Shown one piece after another: positions 20,166 to 31,576 of a stretch of 64,000 nucleotides of DNA. Numbering within the stretch: position 1 is the stretch's first letter; the number at the start of each line of letters is the position of its first letter. The notes under the pieces are model-generated. The model was not told the origin of the DNA, searched no databases, and saw nothing but the letters and a program-made list of their open reading frames with translations. Origin of the DNA: Paroedura picta (taxonomy: Eukaryota; Chordata; Lepidosauria; Squamata; Gekkonidae); contig NC_135384.1 in NCBI RefSeq assembly GCF_049243985.1, positions 12,706,501 to 12,770,500 on the forward strand. The letters are read 5' to 3'. The translations under genes and the position numbers were made by a program.

Positions 20166-20256
20166 CCTTATCATGCATGTTAAGGAACATTTAATAATAG
20201 GGGGTCACCAGAAATTAGCTGCAACTTGACAGCATCTTCTACCAACAACAACAATA

Positions 20257-20405
20257 ATAAGGAACTATTAAAATATGGTAATGATTGGGAAAGGCACTGG
20301 CAAGGCCACCCTGTATTGAGTCTGCCATGAAAACGCTCGAGGGCATCACCCCAAGGGTCAGACATGACTCAGTGCTTGCACAGGGGATACCTTTATCTTT
20401 TTATT
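20257..20405 (+). mobile_element. Sauria-type SINE, 3' half
   Basis: GGCACTGGCAAGGCCACCC, ACGCTCGAGGGCATCACCCC and GGGTCAGACATGACTCAGTG, through to GGGGATACCTTTATC. The tRNA-like head is missing. Confidence 0.8.
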
Positions 20406-21683
20406 AAAATACTAAACTGTGCTTTTGTATATTTCTATTACATGAATGTCTCCTGTGCAATGAAGGTAAATGATCCAGTCTAGGATTAATTTGGCACAAT
20501 TTCCATCCCCAGAGAACAGTCCTTAAATAAGTTAAATAACAGGACCCTCCATTTCTCTTCAGCAAGGGAAACACCCAACTGAAATGCTAAAGATTGAATG
20601 GTGCCCAGGCAAAATGTACTATCATAGGAACCTGCTGAACTATCAAGAAATCATAGAGGAAAGGAAGAACAAGAGGGCTATACCATCAATACTTAACCAC
20701 AAATTCCAAAAAGGAGCTAAATACTTCAAAATAAATATGGGTACCATGGGCAGGCTTTTTCTACGTATCATAGACCATTAATTTAAACTTCAAGAGGCAA
20801 AAACAGATTAGTGGATTGGAAGGAGGCAAAACATGGACTGAATGTCATATTTCACGATGAATGCACCAGGGCTATGAGAGAGCCATTGCCAGTCTGAGAT
20901 AGAAGACAATATTGACTTTGATGAATCTATGATGCAATTTAGCCAATTAATGTACTACAGTCTCTGTTCTACATAGGGTCCTGGACACATGGCTCCCATG
21001 TTCTCCAAAATAAACTGTGAGACACTTCCTTTCTTAATTAGCGGGTCCAACCTCTAAACTGACAAGGACACTTGATCTAGCTGGTGTGCCCTTAGGACAA
21101 TATATATCAACTGGACGATTTCAGTATCCCAGGTATATCCTCTCTTTATTAGCAGATTGATTTCCTTTGTAGGAGAGAATAATAGAAATGTAAAATAACT
21201 GGTAATATTTTGTTTATTTTCAAAATACACAGATGATACAAATGCAAGCAAAGAAGAATAATTCCTAACGAGATGCAGATCTGTTATCACCCATCAGAGA
21301 AAGCAACCTTACTCCAAGGTTATCACACAATTCCATGCAATGTATGTCTGCTTTTCTGTTTCTTCCAGAAATTAACATGGATAATGTGATCCCTTTTAAC
21401 CACTCCCAAAATGTAATCTGGAATCATGTGACCTGTCTTGGCAAATAAATTGTTGGATGGGAAATGTAGGAAAAAAGAACTGGATACATAGGGTGAAAAT
21501 GCTGGTTAGATCCAACCCATACAGCTGCCCTCTCTGTGCAACTAGGAAGGGTGCTGTCACACTTCCTCCAAGTACTGATGGGCATTTCCTAACTATTAAT
21601 AGTCATCACGGAGATATAATTAAAAATATGCTCATTGCTATTGTTCTTGGTTATATTTTTTCTAAGTAGCATTCCATCAGCCT

Positions 21684-21948
21684 AAAGAGGAGAATCAGTG
21701 TAGTGTATTGGTTAAGAGTGATGTGGTGTCATGGTTAAGAGTAATGGATTCTGTTCTGGAGAATGGGATTTGACTCCTCGAATTCCCATGTGAATCCTAC
21801 TGGATGGCATTAGGTTAATCAAAGTTTTCTCAGAATACTCTATGGCCAGCCTACTTCAAAAGGTGCCTATTGTGAGGAGAGCAGGATAAGATAGGTAGGG
21901 GAAAGTGAGGGAATAAATCCTTATTCTTCATCTTCTAAGGATACCTCT
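21684..21948 (+). mobile_element. CORE-SINE, orthologous in all three OR blocks
   Basis: GTGTAGTGTATTGGTTAAGA head with a CTTATTCTTCATCTTCT end. The same insertion sits at the same place in copy 2 (32,434-32,711) and copy 3 (60,880-61,125), so it predates the triplication. Confidence 0.7.
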
Positions 21949-22149
21949 GACTTCAGTAATTCTTCCTCAAGTGGAATAGCCACCTAAGTCAGAGATAGGC
22001 TTCCAAGTTGAGCCAAAAGCAAAGGCTGGAGTATAAATATTTCAGCAAACAATTTGCTCAGAGTAGTAATAAGATCTACTTTACTATGAAGTCTAAACTA
22101 TAAACTTGATGGCGATTTAGGAATAACACACTTGCAGTGACACGACTGA

Positions 22150-23085
22150 TCATGCATTTCTAGCTATGTACCTGAAACTTAAAACTTTGGACATGGCTTT
22201 TTTCATCTCCTTGTTTCTCATACTGTAAATCACTGGATTCACCATCGGTGGAATCAGGGAATAGAGTACAGTAAACATCAAATCTAACCAAGATGAACTC
22301 TTAGAGGCAGGCTTCACATGGGCCACACATGAAGTAAATATAAACATGGAGCAGACAATGAGGTGGGGGATACAAGTGGAGAAAGCCTTCTGCCTCCCCT
22401 TTGCAGAAGGCAATCTTAACACCGTGGTGAAAATGTGCACATAAGTTACAATGATATAGACAAAACAGCCCGACGAAAGGGCAATTCCAACCCCAATAGT
22501 ACTCATTTCAAGGGGGTTGATGCCAGAACAAGAAACTTTTATTACTTGTGGGATTTCACAAAAGAACTGATTGACAACATTAGAGCAGAACTGGGTGGTA
22601 AAAGTCCCAATGGTGTGCATCCCTGCAGATAGAAAACCAGCAATCCACACACCAGCCATGATTTCAGTGTAGGACTGAATATTAATTATTATTTCATAGT
22701 GTAATGGATTGCAAATGGCCACATACCGATCATATGCCATGACGGTTAGGATGCACCAATCAGATGTTAGAAAGAACAATAAACAGAAGACTTGAGCAAC
22801 ACACCCAGTAAATGAAATGTATCTGGTATTCAGGAGGGAATTGATCATGGATTTGGGGAGGATGATGGACACTTGGCCCAGGTCCTGTAAAGCCAAGTTC
22901 ATCAGGAAGAAGTACATGGGGGTGTGCAGGTGATGGTCTAAGGCGACTGACAGGATGATGAGGAGGTTCCCTATGACCGTTGCCAAGTACAACATCAGAA
23001 ATATACTGAAGTAGAGAAACTGCAGTTCCCGAACCTCTGAGAATTCCAGAAGCAGAAAATAAGATGTGGCAGTTTTGTTGAACAT
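22150..23085 (-). CDS. Olfactory receptor, OR14-like (OR-1)
   Basis: Class II odorant receptor of 311 residues in a single coding exon, the normal length. Seven helices with all family marks: N-glycosylation site NKT at residue 3, GNLLII in helix 1, LHTPMYFFLMNLA in helix 2, MAYDRYVAICNPLHY at the end of helix 3, KAFSTCIPHL in helix 6 and PPMVNPVIYSMRN in helix 7. The C..QFFCEIPQ loop and LDHHLHTPMYFF point to family 14. Couples to a G protein in olfactory-type sensory neurons; the odorant is unknown. The start is shared with the paralogues at 33,859 and 62,550, and upstream DNA is conserved between them. Intact. Confidence 0.95.
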   Translation of the reverse strand: MFNKTATSYFLLLEFSEVRELQFLYFSIFLMLYLATVIGNLLIILSVALDHHLHTPMYFFLMNLALQDLGQVSIILPKSMINSLLNTRYISFTGCVAQVFCLLFFLTSDWCILTVMAYDRYVAICNPLHYEIIINIQSYTEIMAGVWIAGFLSAGMHTIGTFTTQFCSNVVNQFFCEIPQVIKVSCSGINPLEMSTIGVGIALSSGCFVYIIVTYVHIFTTVLRLPSAKGRQKAFSTCIPHLIVCSMFIFTSCVAHVKPASKSSSWLDLMFTVLYSLIPPMVNPVIYSMRNKEMKKAMSKVLSFRYIARNA

Positions 23086-23757
23086 TTTTCATTACTATGT
23101 GTTTTGCAATCCTTGAAAAAGGTAACACGAGGAAAGAGTTCAAATTACAATCTCTTCTAGCATTAACTGTAGCAACTGAATGGGATGAATATGACCTAAT
23201 TTCAAATCTCCAGACATAGTACCTGTATTCAGTGTGAAAAACATAAATGACAGATCAGTAACACTGAAGCCAAAAGTGGCACCAGCAGCACAGAAACCAC
23301 TCTCCAGCTGCTCTTCTTTGAGCTATGATTTCTGAAGAATTGTAAGAGGAACCTTCTCTCCTTGGGAAATAAAATACTCGTCTTCTGTATTTGACCTGCT
23401 TTGTTCATCTGGGTGAAGCCTCAATAAGTTCTTTGAATGGTGTGAGAGGTGTGGTTAAAATGATTAAAATATCTTTTCATGCTTTAAAGTAATGATTTCT
23501 TCTGAAGCACTACATTGAAAATTCCTGTAGAGCTGGCTGTGGACCCCAGGGAAGGCAAGGTTGGACAGTAGTGGGACATCAGTGCTATATCAAATACTAG
23601 AGTTTACACAATAGCAGAAAAGTTTTCCTGAGAAATTGATCTTTGTACTCTGGTGGCCAGGTGTAATTCTGAGTGATCTCCTCTCCCCCCCCCACCTTGT
23701 TGTCTACCCCACTAAAAACACATATCCCATATTCTTTTTACCAATCTACACAAATAA

Positions 23758-24500
23758 GGTTAGAATCAAAGAAACATAGAGTTGGAAGGTACCTCCAGGT
23801 TCCTGCACAATGCAGGAACTCACAACTACCTGCTTATCCACAGAGACCCCAAATTTCATGTCCAAGTGACATGAAAATCTCCACCAAAAATCTCCAGAAT
23901 CTAGCCTGGCCTGGAAGAAATTCACCTATCACCCCATAGTAGCAATCAGTAATTCCCTGGGTATGGAAGGGCCACAAGAGACAAACATTGGCACATCACT
24001 TCCTCCCCACCCACACATTATCTGCCTGAGTTCTTAAAATCAGCATTTATATCAAATGACTATCTACCCTCTGCTTAAAAACTTCCAAAGAAGGAGAACC
24101 CACCATCTGGACAGATCAGAAAGAATTGGATGAAATTAATTCAAAAGACATTCTATCTAAACATGCAGAAGAAGTTCCTGACGGTTAGCAGGATTTCTCA
24201 GTGGAACAGGCTTCCTTGGGAGGTGGTGGGTTCTCCATCTTTGGAAATTTTTAAACAGAGGCTAGATGGCGATCTGAAAGAAAGGCTGATTCTGTGAAGG
24301 CAAAGGGGTGGCAGGTTACAGTAGATGAGTGATTGGGATGTGAGTGTCCTGCATAGTGTAGGGGGTTGGACTAGATGAACCATAAGGTACCTTCCAACTG
24401 TATTATTCTATGATTCTATGATTCTATCTCCTGAGGAAGCTGGTTCCACTTAGGAACAACCCTTTTAGGAACTTCTTCTGGATGTTTAGCTGATATTTAT
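23758..24500 (-). mobile_element. CR1-like LINE 3' end (minus), interrupted
   Basis: Begins AAACATAGAGTTGGAAGGTA with ACAATGCAGGAACTCACAAC, a CR1-type 3' UTR read backwards, and resumes after 24,427 with CTCCTGAGGAAGCTGGTTCC. Its counterpart in copy 2 is 34,543-34,870 without the inner element. Confidence 0.65.
24110..24427 (+). mobile_element. CR1 LINE 3' end (plus) nested in an older CR1
   Basis: Encodes remnants of the CR1 ORF2 end (AACATGCAGAAGAAGTTCCT..CAGTGGAACAGGCTTCC). It ends GGGGGTTGGACTAGATGAAC and ATTCTATGATTCTATGATTC. Absent from copy 2. Confidence 0.85.
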
Positions 24501-25169
24501 TGCAAAGTAAACTGGCCTCTTCTCAGCTGGAAAGTGACACCTTCCATAAGCTCTAATGCTTCAAATCATTTACAATTAATATATGTTAAGGAAGATCAGT
24601 GGATCACTTTGGTGAACAACCACATCATTTGGGGACCCTCCCTCTCTAATTTTAACAAACCACACCTGAACAACAGACATCACTCCTGATATCACTTTTC
24701 TGAATTAAAGTTTGTTTCTTTAGTAAAGTAGGCTGCTTATAGAGACTTTGACCTCATGAAATCCCCCAAGGCTCCCAAAGAAGAAACACATTCTCAATTC
24801 AAATGGATGGCACAACCTACCTACAGGATGAGAAGTAGAGTGGATGAGCTAGTTTCAAAAGAGAAGGTGCTCCAAGTGCTCTGACAGATGAAGCTGCTTG
24901 CAGGAGGAATTAATTTCTCAGGTGATAAGTTGATTGTAGCAAGAAACTGGAATAAAAAATTAATTACTGAAAACAGAAAAATATGAAATAATATAAGCAA
25001 ATATAACATAATGTAACAACAAAGGTGGAAAGTCTATTAAAAAGTCTCTGTAGAAGATTCACGAATATCTAAAACTATGACCATGCACTGTACGGCATAT
25101 ATTCTAATGCTGATAAACTTGTGAAGTCCTTAATCCATTGGATTACTAGCAGTGGACATTTATCTTTAA

Positions 25170-25402
25170 AGGGTTGTACAGATGGAGATACAGATACAGA
25201 AGCCTTTATTGGCATAATAAACAACACAAGTAGGGAAATACAAAGTAAAAAAAAAATAAAAATCAAGCGGAGTTTGCACTCCAACAACTCTTTAGCAGAA
25301 ATACGAGGTGAGGGTCAATATTGAGATTGGCAATTTTGCTCCATAGAGATGATCTAAGGATAGAGTCAAATGCCATCTTCAGATCTATGAAGACTACAAA
25401 TA
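25170..25402. mobile_element. Unclassified retroelement-like insert, copy 1 only
   Basis: Sequence with CAGAAGCCTTTATTGGCATA and an A-rich run, present in copy 1 but missing between matching flanks in copy 2 (near 35,558-35,582). On the minus strand its end TATGCCAATAAAGGCTTCTG looks like a LINE 3' end. Confidence 0.45.
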
Positions 25403-25476
25403 AAAGTAAGGCTATGGATGTTCATTTCCATTGATCATCAGTCTCCAAGAGACAGTGAAACAATTTCAGAGAACAT

Positions 25477-25765
25477 AAAGGTAAAGGTAAAGGTATCCCC
25501 TGTGCAAGCACCGAGTCATGTCTGACCCTTGGGGTGACGCCCTCTAGCGTTTTCTTGGCAGACTCAATACGGGGTGGTTTGCCAGTGCCTTCCCCAGTCA
25601 TCACCGTTTACCCCCCAGCAAGCTGGGTACTCATTTTACCGACCTCGGAAGGATGGAAGGCTGAGTCAACCTTGAGCCGGCTGCTGGGATTGAACTCCCA
25701 ACCTCATGGGCAGACAGATTCAGACAGCATATCGCTGCCTTACCACTCTGCGCCACAAGAGGCTC
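25477..25765 (-). mobile_element. Sauria-type tRNA SINE, full length, with 13-bp target duplication
   Basis: Full-length element from tail (AAGGTAAAGGTAAAGGTATC) to tRNA-like head (GCGCCACAAGAGGC). Flanked by perfect 13-bp direct repeats TTTCAGAGAACAT (25,464-25,476 and 25,766-25,778). Copy 2 has one such site at 35,638-35,650 and no SINE, so this SINE inserted after the block duplicated. Confidence 0.93.
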
Positions 25766-25898
25766 TTTCAGAGAACATATCCATCCTCAATTTCAAAGAA
25801 CATATTCATTAATGTCAATATACAAAACTGATATGAGTAATTGCTTCCTCTGAAAGGACCAAATAAATGGACAGGCCCAACAACTGGGTATTTCACTT

Positions 25899-26022
25899 TG
25901 TTGTTGTTAGTTGCAAAGTCATGTCTGACCCATCCCGATGTTATGATCCTCCAGGTCTTCCTGTCCTCTACCTTTCCCAGAGTCGATTTAAGCCCTCACC
26001 GACTGCTTCAGTGATTTAGTCC
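25899..26022 (-). mobile_element. Bov-B LINE fragment
   Basis: (TTG)n, then GTTGCAAAGTCATGTCTGAC, CCCATCCCGATG and TGATCCTCCAGGTCTTCCTG, the reverse of a Bov-B-type 3' end. Copy 2 lacks it between matching flanks. Confidence 0.7.
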
Positions 26023-27344
26023 TTTACTAATAATGCTCAGTAGTGTCCAAAATATCTAAATGTATTTTTTCAACTTAGTTTCAGGTTCAGTTCCATAGAG
26101 TCAACAAATATAATACTTTGGGCCGTATCACATTGCTTTGCCCCAATAGTACAGTATAGGTTCTTATTCCATTGATTTCTTCATATCATATTTATTGACC
26201 AACATCACAAGCTTGATGATAAAAACTAAGATCATTAAAACCAAATTCTCCATCATTAAATGGCTGTCAGAAGAGTTAAGGAGCCCCACATCAATTGTTA
26301 AAATAACTTAATTCTGTAAATATATCTACAAGGCATATGAAAAGGATATATTGTCTTCCAGTGATATCAACCCAGATTTTGTTCAGTTAATAAAATAACC
26401 AAAGATTGAATATATTCATTAACTGATGGTATTCATTAATATAGGTGCAGAAAGCTGAGGTACCATAATAAACAATAAAGTTCATCTGCATTAAAATAAT
26501 TTTAAATTACAGATAGTTATGTACAAAGCCATGAATATTATTATTTTGTCTGACAGCAAAAGCCAGAGTTTCCAAGGAGAAATCGAAAATAAATGAAACA
26601 AAATATGATTTATTTTTATCTATTTCAGATTCCTTTTACCACCTTATTATCCCTATTGCAACATTGTATCAGTGCATTTTAATATCAGTCCACTGAGGAA
26701 GAAATGTGTTTGGTCCTTTGCACTAGGTCACTTTATCCACATGTTAATATGTATTGCATTTGTCCAATAGTGTATAATTAATATTGAGGATTTTAAGATC
26801 TTAAATCTGCACAGGAATAACAATAAATACTTGCATCATACATTTAGTATTTTCTGCTGATCAACCTCTAAGGTTCCACTGTTGTAAACACAGGTTGGGT
26901 TATTTTGTCCCCTCTTTTGTTGTCCTCAAAATCACTTAAAGACATAATTAAAACTTCACCAGGTAAAACAAAACATCAAGTAAAAAGCTCCAAGTCATTC
27001 CTCTCTTAAATGCTGATTAACATTTACACTCCATCAGTCTTCAACCTCCATCAATTCCTCATAGCCCCACCCTCCAATCTTCTCATTGACTGCATGTTGG
27101 AATCCTCTTTCCTTCAACTTCGTACATTAAATAATTTCATTTGAGTATAACAAGATTTTTTGTTTGCTCTCACCCAGTGCAGCTCCTTACTACCTCAGAA
27201 GAGTTTTGGACATGCAAGTCTAATGGCTACACTGGGGAGTCAAAGAAGACCTCATTCACCTTTTGTTGTTGTTGTCAAGAAGAGAATGGGGGAAAAGAGA
27301 ACATTTCTATGTTCCTCACTTTTTTCCCCTCCAAGATCCAACCC

Positions 27345-27502
27345 ACTGAGTTAAGACTGCCTCACTGGCAGTCTTCAAGCAAAGGTGGGATATACACTTT
27401 TCTTGGATGCTTTAGGATGCTTTGGGCTGATCCTGGGTTGAACAGGGGGCTGTACTAGATGGCCTGTATGGTCCCTTCCAACTCTATGATTCTATGATTC
27501 TA
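27345..27502 (+). mobile_element. CR1 LINE 3' end
   Basis: CTCACTGGCAGTCTTCAAGC..GGATGCTTTGGGCTGATCCT..GGGGGCTGTACTAGATGGCC, ending ATTCTATGATTCTAG. Not present at the matching place of copy 2 (36,713). Confidence 0.85.
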
Positions 27503-28389
27503 GAAGAATATAACACTACTTAAGGTGTTCCTGACAGCCAACACTTCTCCTCTTGCTGCACTGCTATACAACCTAAAAGCATTTCTGACACCCTAGTAAA
27601 AGGGTGACCAATTCAGAAAGCAATAACTTCAGTATTGGGCTAGAACAATTATTGAACCTCCTGCCTAGACATAGTGGATTACCAATGTAAATTACACAAG
27701 ATTGAAGGAGTTGTTGAACAACAACAACAACAACACACATTGTTTTCTTTCCAACTTCTTTTGTTTTATTTGTATCCTTGAGAACTCACAGGAATCTATG
27801 CTCATCTATACAAAAGATTTCTATGGAGGACAGCCCTGTACAAAGTTGATCCACACTATGCCCATTGGTTTCAATAGGCTTTAACTATAGGAACTCTAAA
27901 TATGACTTCACTAGCCAGAGACAAGGGATGGCATGTGGATTACTGGTTACATTAATCAGAGGCAAAGAAAGTGGCAAACTATTTTGGACAGTATAGCAAT
28001 CATAATGGAAGAATAAAATACAGAATCACCTGGTAACATTTTGAAAAGGTCTTTTGATGTCAGATTCAGTTTCTTCTGTAGCTGCTTTGGTGCTCACTTT
28101 TCTTCATTCATCCACATAATTAGATCTTCTGGTATCATATGCCTCAAAGCCTCACACTGATCTCTCTCAAAATCAGAATTTTAATGAGAAAGTCACAAAC
28201 TTAATGTCTGCTCTGTCTTCTGGGAAATTTCTCCCAAGGGTTCTGTGCATCTGATGAGAAAACCTTTCTGGAATACTTTTTTATACACTGGAGAATTTGT
28301 TCCATTTTTATAACAATTGTAAACAGATAATTAGCAGCATATGTTGGCTCCTGTTAAGGGATACAGGCTGGGCTTAATGGAAGAGCCTC

Positions 28390-28795
28390 TGTTTGGTATG
28401 ACGAAAGACCTCTCTGGTCTCAGTAGACAATACTCATTATGATGGAACAAGGACCAATACTCACTATGATGAACCAATACTCATTATGATGCACCACTAA
28501 TCTGTATATCATATCATATATGCATATAAAGTAAAACTGGTTTAAAAAAGAATGAGATTCTTGGAGGATACGTCTATCGGCATGGTGACTGAGGGGAAAC
28601 TCGGCATTCAAAGGCAATAAGTCTTTGAAACTCAGAGCCACGAGGCAACATCAGGGAAAGGCCTCTATGCCCACTAATGGCCATCCAGAGGAACCAGTTG
28701 GTCACTGTGTGAGACAGTATGGTGGACTAGAAGGCCCATTGGTGTAACCCTACAGGGATCATCTTATGTTCTTAAGACAGGAGGTGGCATCCTGG
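28390..28795 (+). mobile_element. Old LINE/SINE-type 3' region with internal 20-bp repeats
   Basis: Contains repeated ACCAATACTCATTATGATG units and ends GAAGGCCCATTGGTGTAACC..ATCTTATGTTCTTAAG, a common interspersed-repeat 3' end. Copy 2 has the same at 37,330-37,760. Confidence 0.5.
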
Positions 28796-29219
28796 TGGCT
28801 TTTTCAATCACCGTCACTCAGTTCCCAATTACTTTACCCCCAACTCCTTTGCCTTTTGATCATGCAGTTTCCATGATCCTAATACAGACATTGAGGTGAT
28901 GCATATTTTTTTCATCAGCAGAAAAGCTGCTTGGATGCCATCCAGGTATTACATCTTATTGACCCAGGAAAATTGGAAACCCCCAATCTGTGACACAGAG
29001 AGGAGCTGAGGGAAGAGGGGGTAGAGAGGAAAATAAGAGAAATAAAAAAGAATTGCGAGGAAGACATCAGGAGAAAAGAGGGCTTTATTATGAGGATTAA
29101 AGTGGCACTTTCTGCACTCATAATTTACTTATGAGTAACAGATAATTCAAGTCAATATTAAATTATTCCTGTGCCTGAAGTCTGGATTTTTACAAAATCC
29201 TATATTTTCCCTGGGAACT

Positions 29220-29615
29220 CATTGAATCATAGAATAATAGAGTTGTAAGGTACCTCATGGGTCATCTAGTCCAACCCCCTGCACTATGCAGGACACTCAA
29301 ATCCCAATCGCTCATCTACTGTAACCTGCCACCCCTTTGTCTTAACAGAATCAGCCTCTCCACCACATGGCTATCTAGCCTCTGTTTAAAATTTTCCAAA
29401 GCTGGAGAACCCACCACCTCCAGAGGAAGCCTGTTCCACTGAGAAACCGCTATAACTGTCAGGAAATTCTTCCGGATATTTACATGGAATTCCTTTTGAA
29501 TTAATTTCATCCCATTTGTTCTGGTCTGTCCCTCCAGGGGAAGAGAAAACAATTCTGCACCATCCTCCATATGACACCCTTTTAAATACTTGAAGATGGT
29601 TATCAGATCCCCTCT
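29220..29615 (-). mobile_element. CR1 LINE 3' fragment, copy 1 only
   Basis: Reads CR1 3' UTR and ORF2 end on the minus strand ([40 protein letters not shown]). Copy 2 passes straight from GGGAACT to GTAGTTTATG at 38,190, so this is an insertion of about 396 bp into copy 1. Confidence 0.9.
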
Positions 29616-31240
29616 GTGGTTTATGTGTTCTATACCTCAATAAGATGATGTTCTTTCTTACTTTTTTCATGCCATGTGGTTGCTCTGTTCTTATTGGTCA
29701 GTTTTGGACACGTTGTGTATTTTTTAAATTGTAAGGAGGGATTCTCCCAGCTGCATCCAAAATAGTTCAGGAAGGAGCTCCCACTTGATGTTGATAATGC
29801 CATGATGGTGAAGCAGAGCTCCCCCCTGGCTGATGAGGGTATCCAATGAACCTGATTGTCCATAGGTTCAGGATGAACAAAAGGAAATACTCCCTTACAA
29901 AGATGTTGATTCAAGGGTGGAATGTGCTCCCAGAAGATGTAGCAGTGGTCACAGGAATATAGAATCAGGTGAGTCACCATGCTGGTCAGACGCAATAGAA
30001 AAAAGTTTGAATCCAATGGAGCTGTCAAGACCAACTAAATCTAGACACAAATTTTTGTATGCAAGCATAGTGCATCTTAAGGAGTGTGCATGTGCACAAA
30101 AGCTAATACTCAGAATAAAACTTCGTTGGCCTTAAAGTTGCCCCAAGACTAAATAGGGATTGTATAGATTTATGGAGGACACATCTACCAGTGACATGGT
30201 GATTGTGGGGAACCACATTCAGAAACACTAAACATCTGAATTCCAGAGACAGAAGGCAACATCAAGGGAAGACCATGGTCTCTAAGTCATATTGTTGGTC
30301 CTCCAAAGTAAGTGGTTGGCCACTATGTGAGACAGGATGATGAACTAGATGTACTACTGGTCTGATCCAGCAACATGAGGATTATCTATAATGATGTCAG
30401 AACATAATTGTCCAATACGATTCCTTGTTGCATTGACTAAATTAAGTCAGAGTGCAAATGGAACCTTGATGACCATTTCTGACATATTTAATTGCAAAGT
30501 TGTGAGAACAGGAAAAGGGTTTCTGTGTGGTGGATATGTTAATCATGGCTAATGGAGTTCCATTGGTGAGATGGGAAGTAAAAAGCACTTAATCAATGAT
30601 GAGATTAGGGATGTGCTCCTGGAAAGCATTGCATCTGGATGGAGAGTGCACTTTCCCATTTCTGTGTGATTGTAGATGATGCAAAATTGACACACATCTG
30701 TACATTTTGAGCACAAAGATATGAGTGCAAAGTAACAGAGTTGCAAGGTGCAAGGTGCAAGCTTGGTGGAGGGAATTTGCAGGCAAACTGGCCCTCAAAG
30801 CAAGGACTATGACCGCTAACAAAACCAAACAAATGTTGATTGATACCTGCTTCCATTCTTCTCTATGTCTTCTCCACTTCATTCACTTACCTCAGGAAAT
30901 TCAAGGAATCTAAAGAAGCAGGAAGATGTCAAAAAGAGTGACTGGGAGACATTAAAAAAGGTGGGAGAGGCATCAAGGAGAAGGCACCAATCATTGTGAA
31001 GCAAATAAAAAATATATCCTGATCTACTTAAATACGTGTGTTTTGCATTTATTTATTTAATCATTCATTTGTTATTTAATTTTATATGCTTTATTTTATT
31101 AAAGCTTTTTGCAGTCAACTAAAATGACTCTAAGCAGGAATTGATATAAAATGGCTTCACTGCAGTATATCAAAATCACATCCTTTCATCGAGAGAATTG
31201 GTTATATTCAGGTTAGGCTAGTTTATTCAAACTAATTTAA

Positions 31241-31576
31241 TTACCATTTTAATTTGTTCTTATTTTTATTTACTAGCTGCTCTCTGGTATTGAGTTCAGG
31301 TCTCATGATAATAATGTAGCATTTGTGGAGGAAGATAAATCCCAGCATACAAGCATTAGTGGTCAAGATGGAGAAGATCTCCACAGCCACCATGGATTTT
31401 CCACTGGTGCTCAAGTAGGTGGGGACAAAGGACAACCAAACTATGCAGAACATCAACATGCTGAAGGTGATCAACTTGGCTTCATTGAAACTACTGGGCA
31501 ACATCCTTACAAAGAAAGCCACAATAAATCTGATGGCTGCAAGCAGGCCTATGTAGCCCAAGACAATGTGTAACAT
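31241..31576 (-). pseudogene. Truncated V2R last exon (C-terminal half of the seven-helix domain)
   Basis: The minus strand reads [19 protein letters not shown], then [60 protein letters not shown] and NKNKLKW. This is helix 5 to the C-terminus of a V2R exon 6, matching gene C 38,978-39,310. Homology stops abruptly at 31,576, where the OR block of copy 2 begins. The upstream part of the frame is not V2R. Conserved PKCY is HKCY here, and the stop lies one codon later than in gene C (TGA changed to TGG). It has no exons 1-5, so it is a duplication by-product and not a functional receptor. Confidence 0.92.

Larger units (their letters stand above)
18675..22149. other. Region between V2R gene B and the first OR gene
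   Basis: 18,740-19,320 aligns with the upstream flank of gene C (51,120-51,480). Then come a V2R exon relic, simple repeats and SINE pieces. From 20,815 the first OR block begins. No intact gene here. Confidence 0.65.
23086..31240. other. Non-coding DNA between OR-1 and the V2R fragment
   Basis: 8.2 kb without an intact gene. It is a mosaic of CR1, SINE, Bov-B and unclassified repeats plus AT-rich DNA, most of it alignable to 33,860-38,977. Between 26,040 and 26,700 copy 1 has about 650 bp of AT-rich DNA that copy 2 lacks; I recognise nothing in it. Confidence 0.7.
20815..31576. repeat. Tandem OR block, copy 1
   Basis: A 10.8-kb unit that aligns with 31,575-39,310 in order: SINE tail, CORE-SINE (21,684), OR gene, CR1-derived flank (23,760), non-coding blocks (24,500-25,450, 26,700-30,310) and the V2R 3' end (31,030-31,576). 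Copy-specific insertions are a + CR1 tail (24,110-24,427), Sauria SINE (25,477-25,765), Bov-B (25,899-26,022), CR1 (27,345-27,502) and CR1 (29,220-29,615). Confidence 0.9.
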
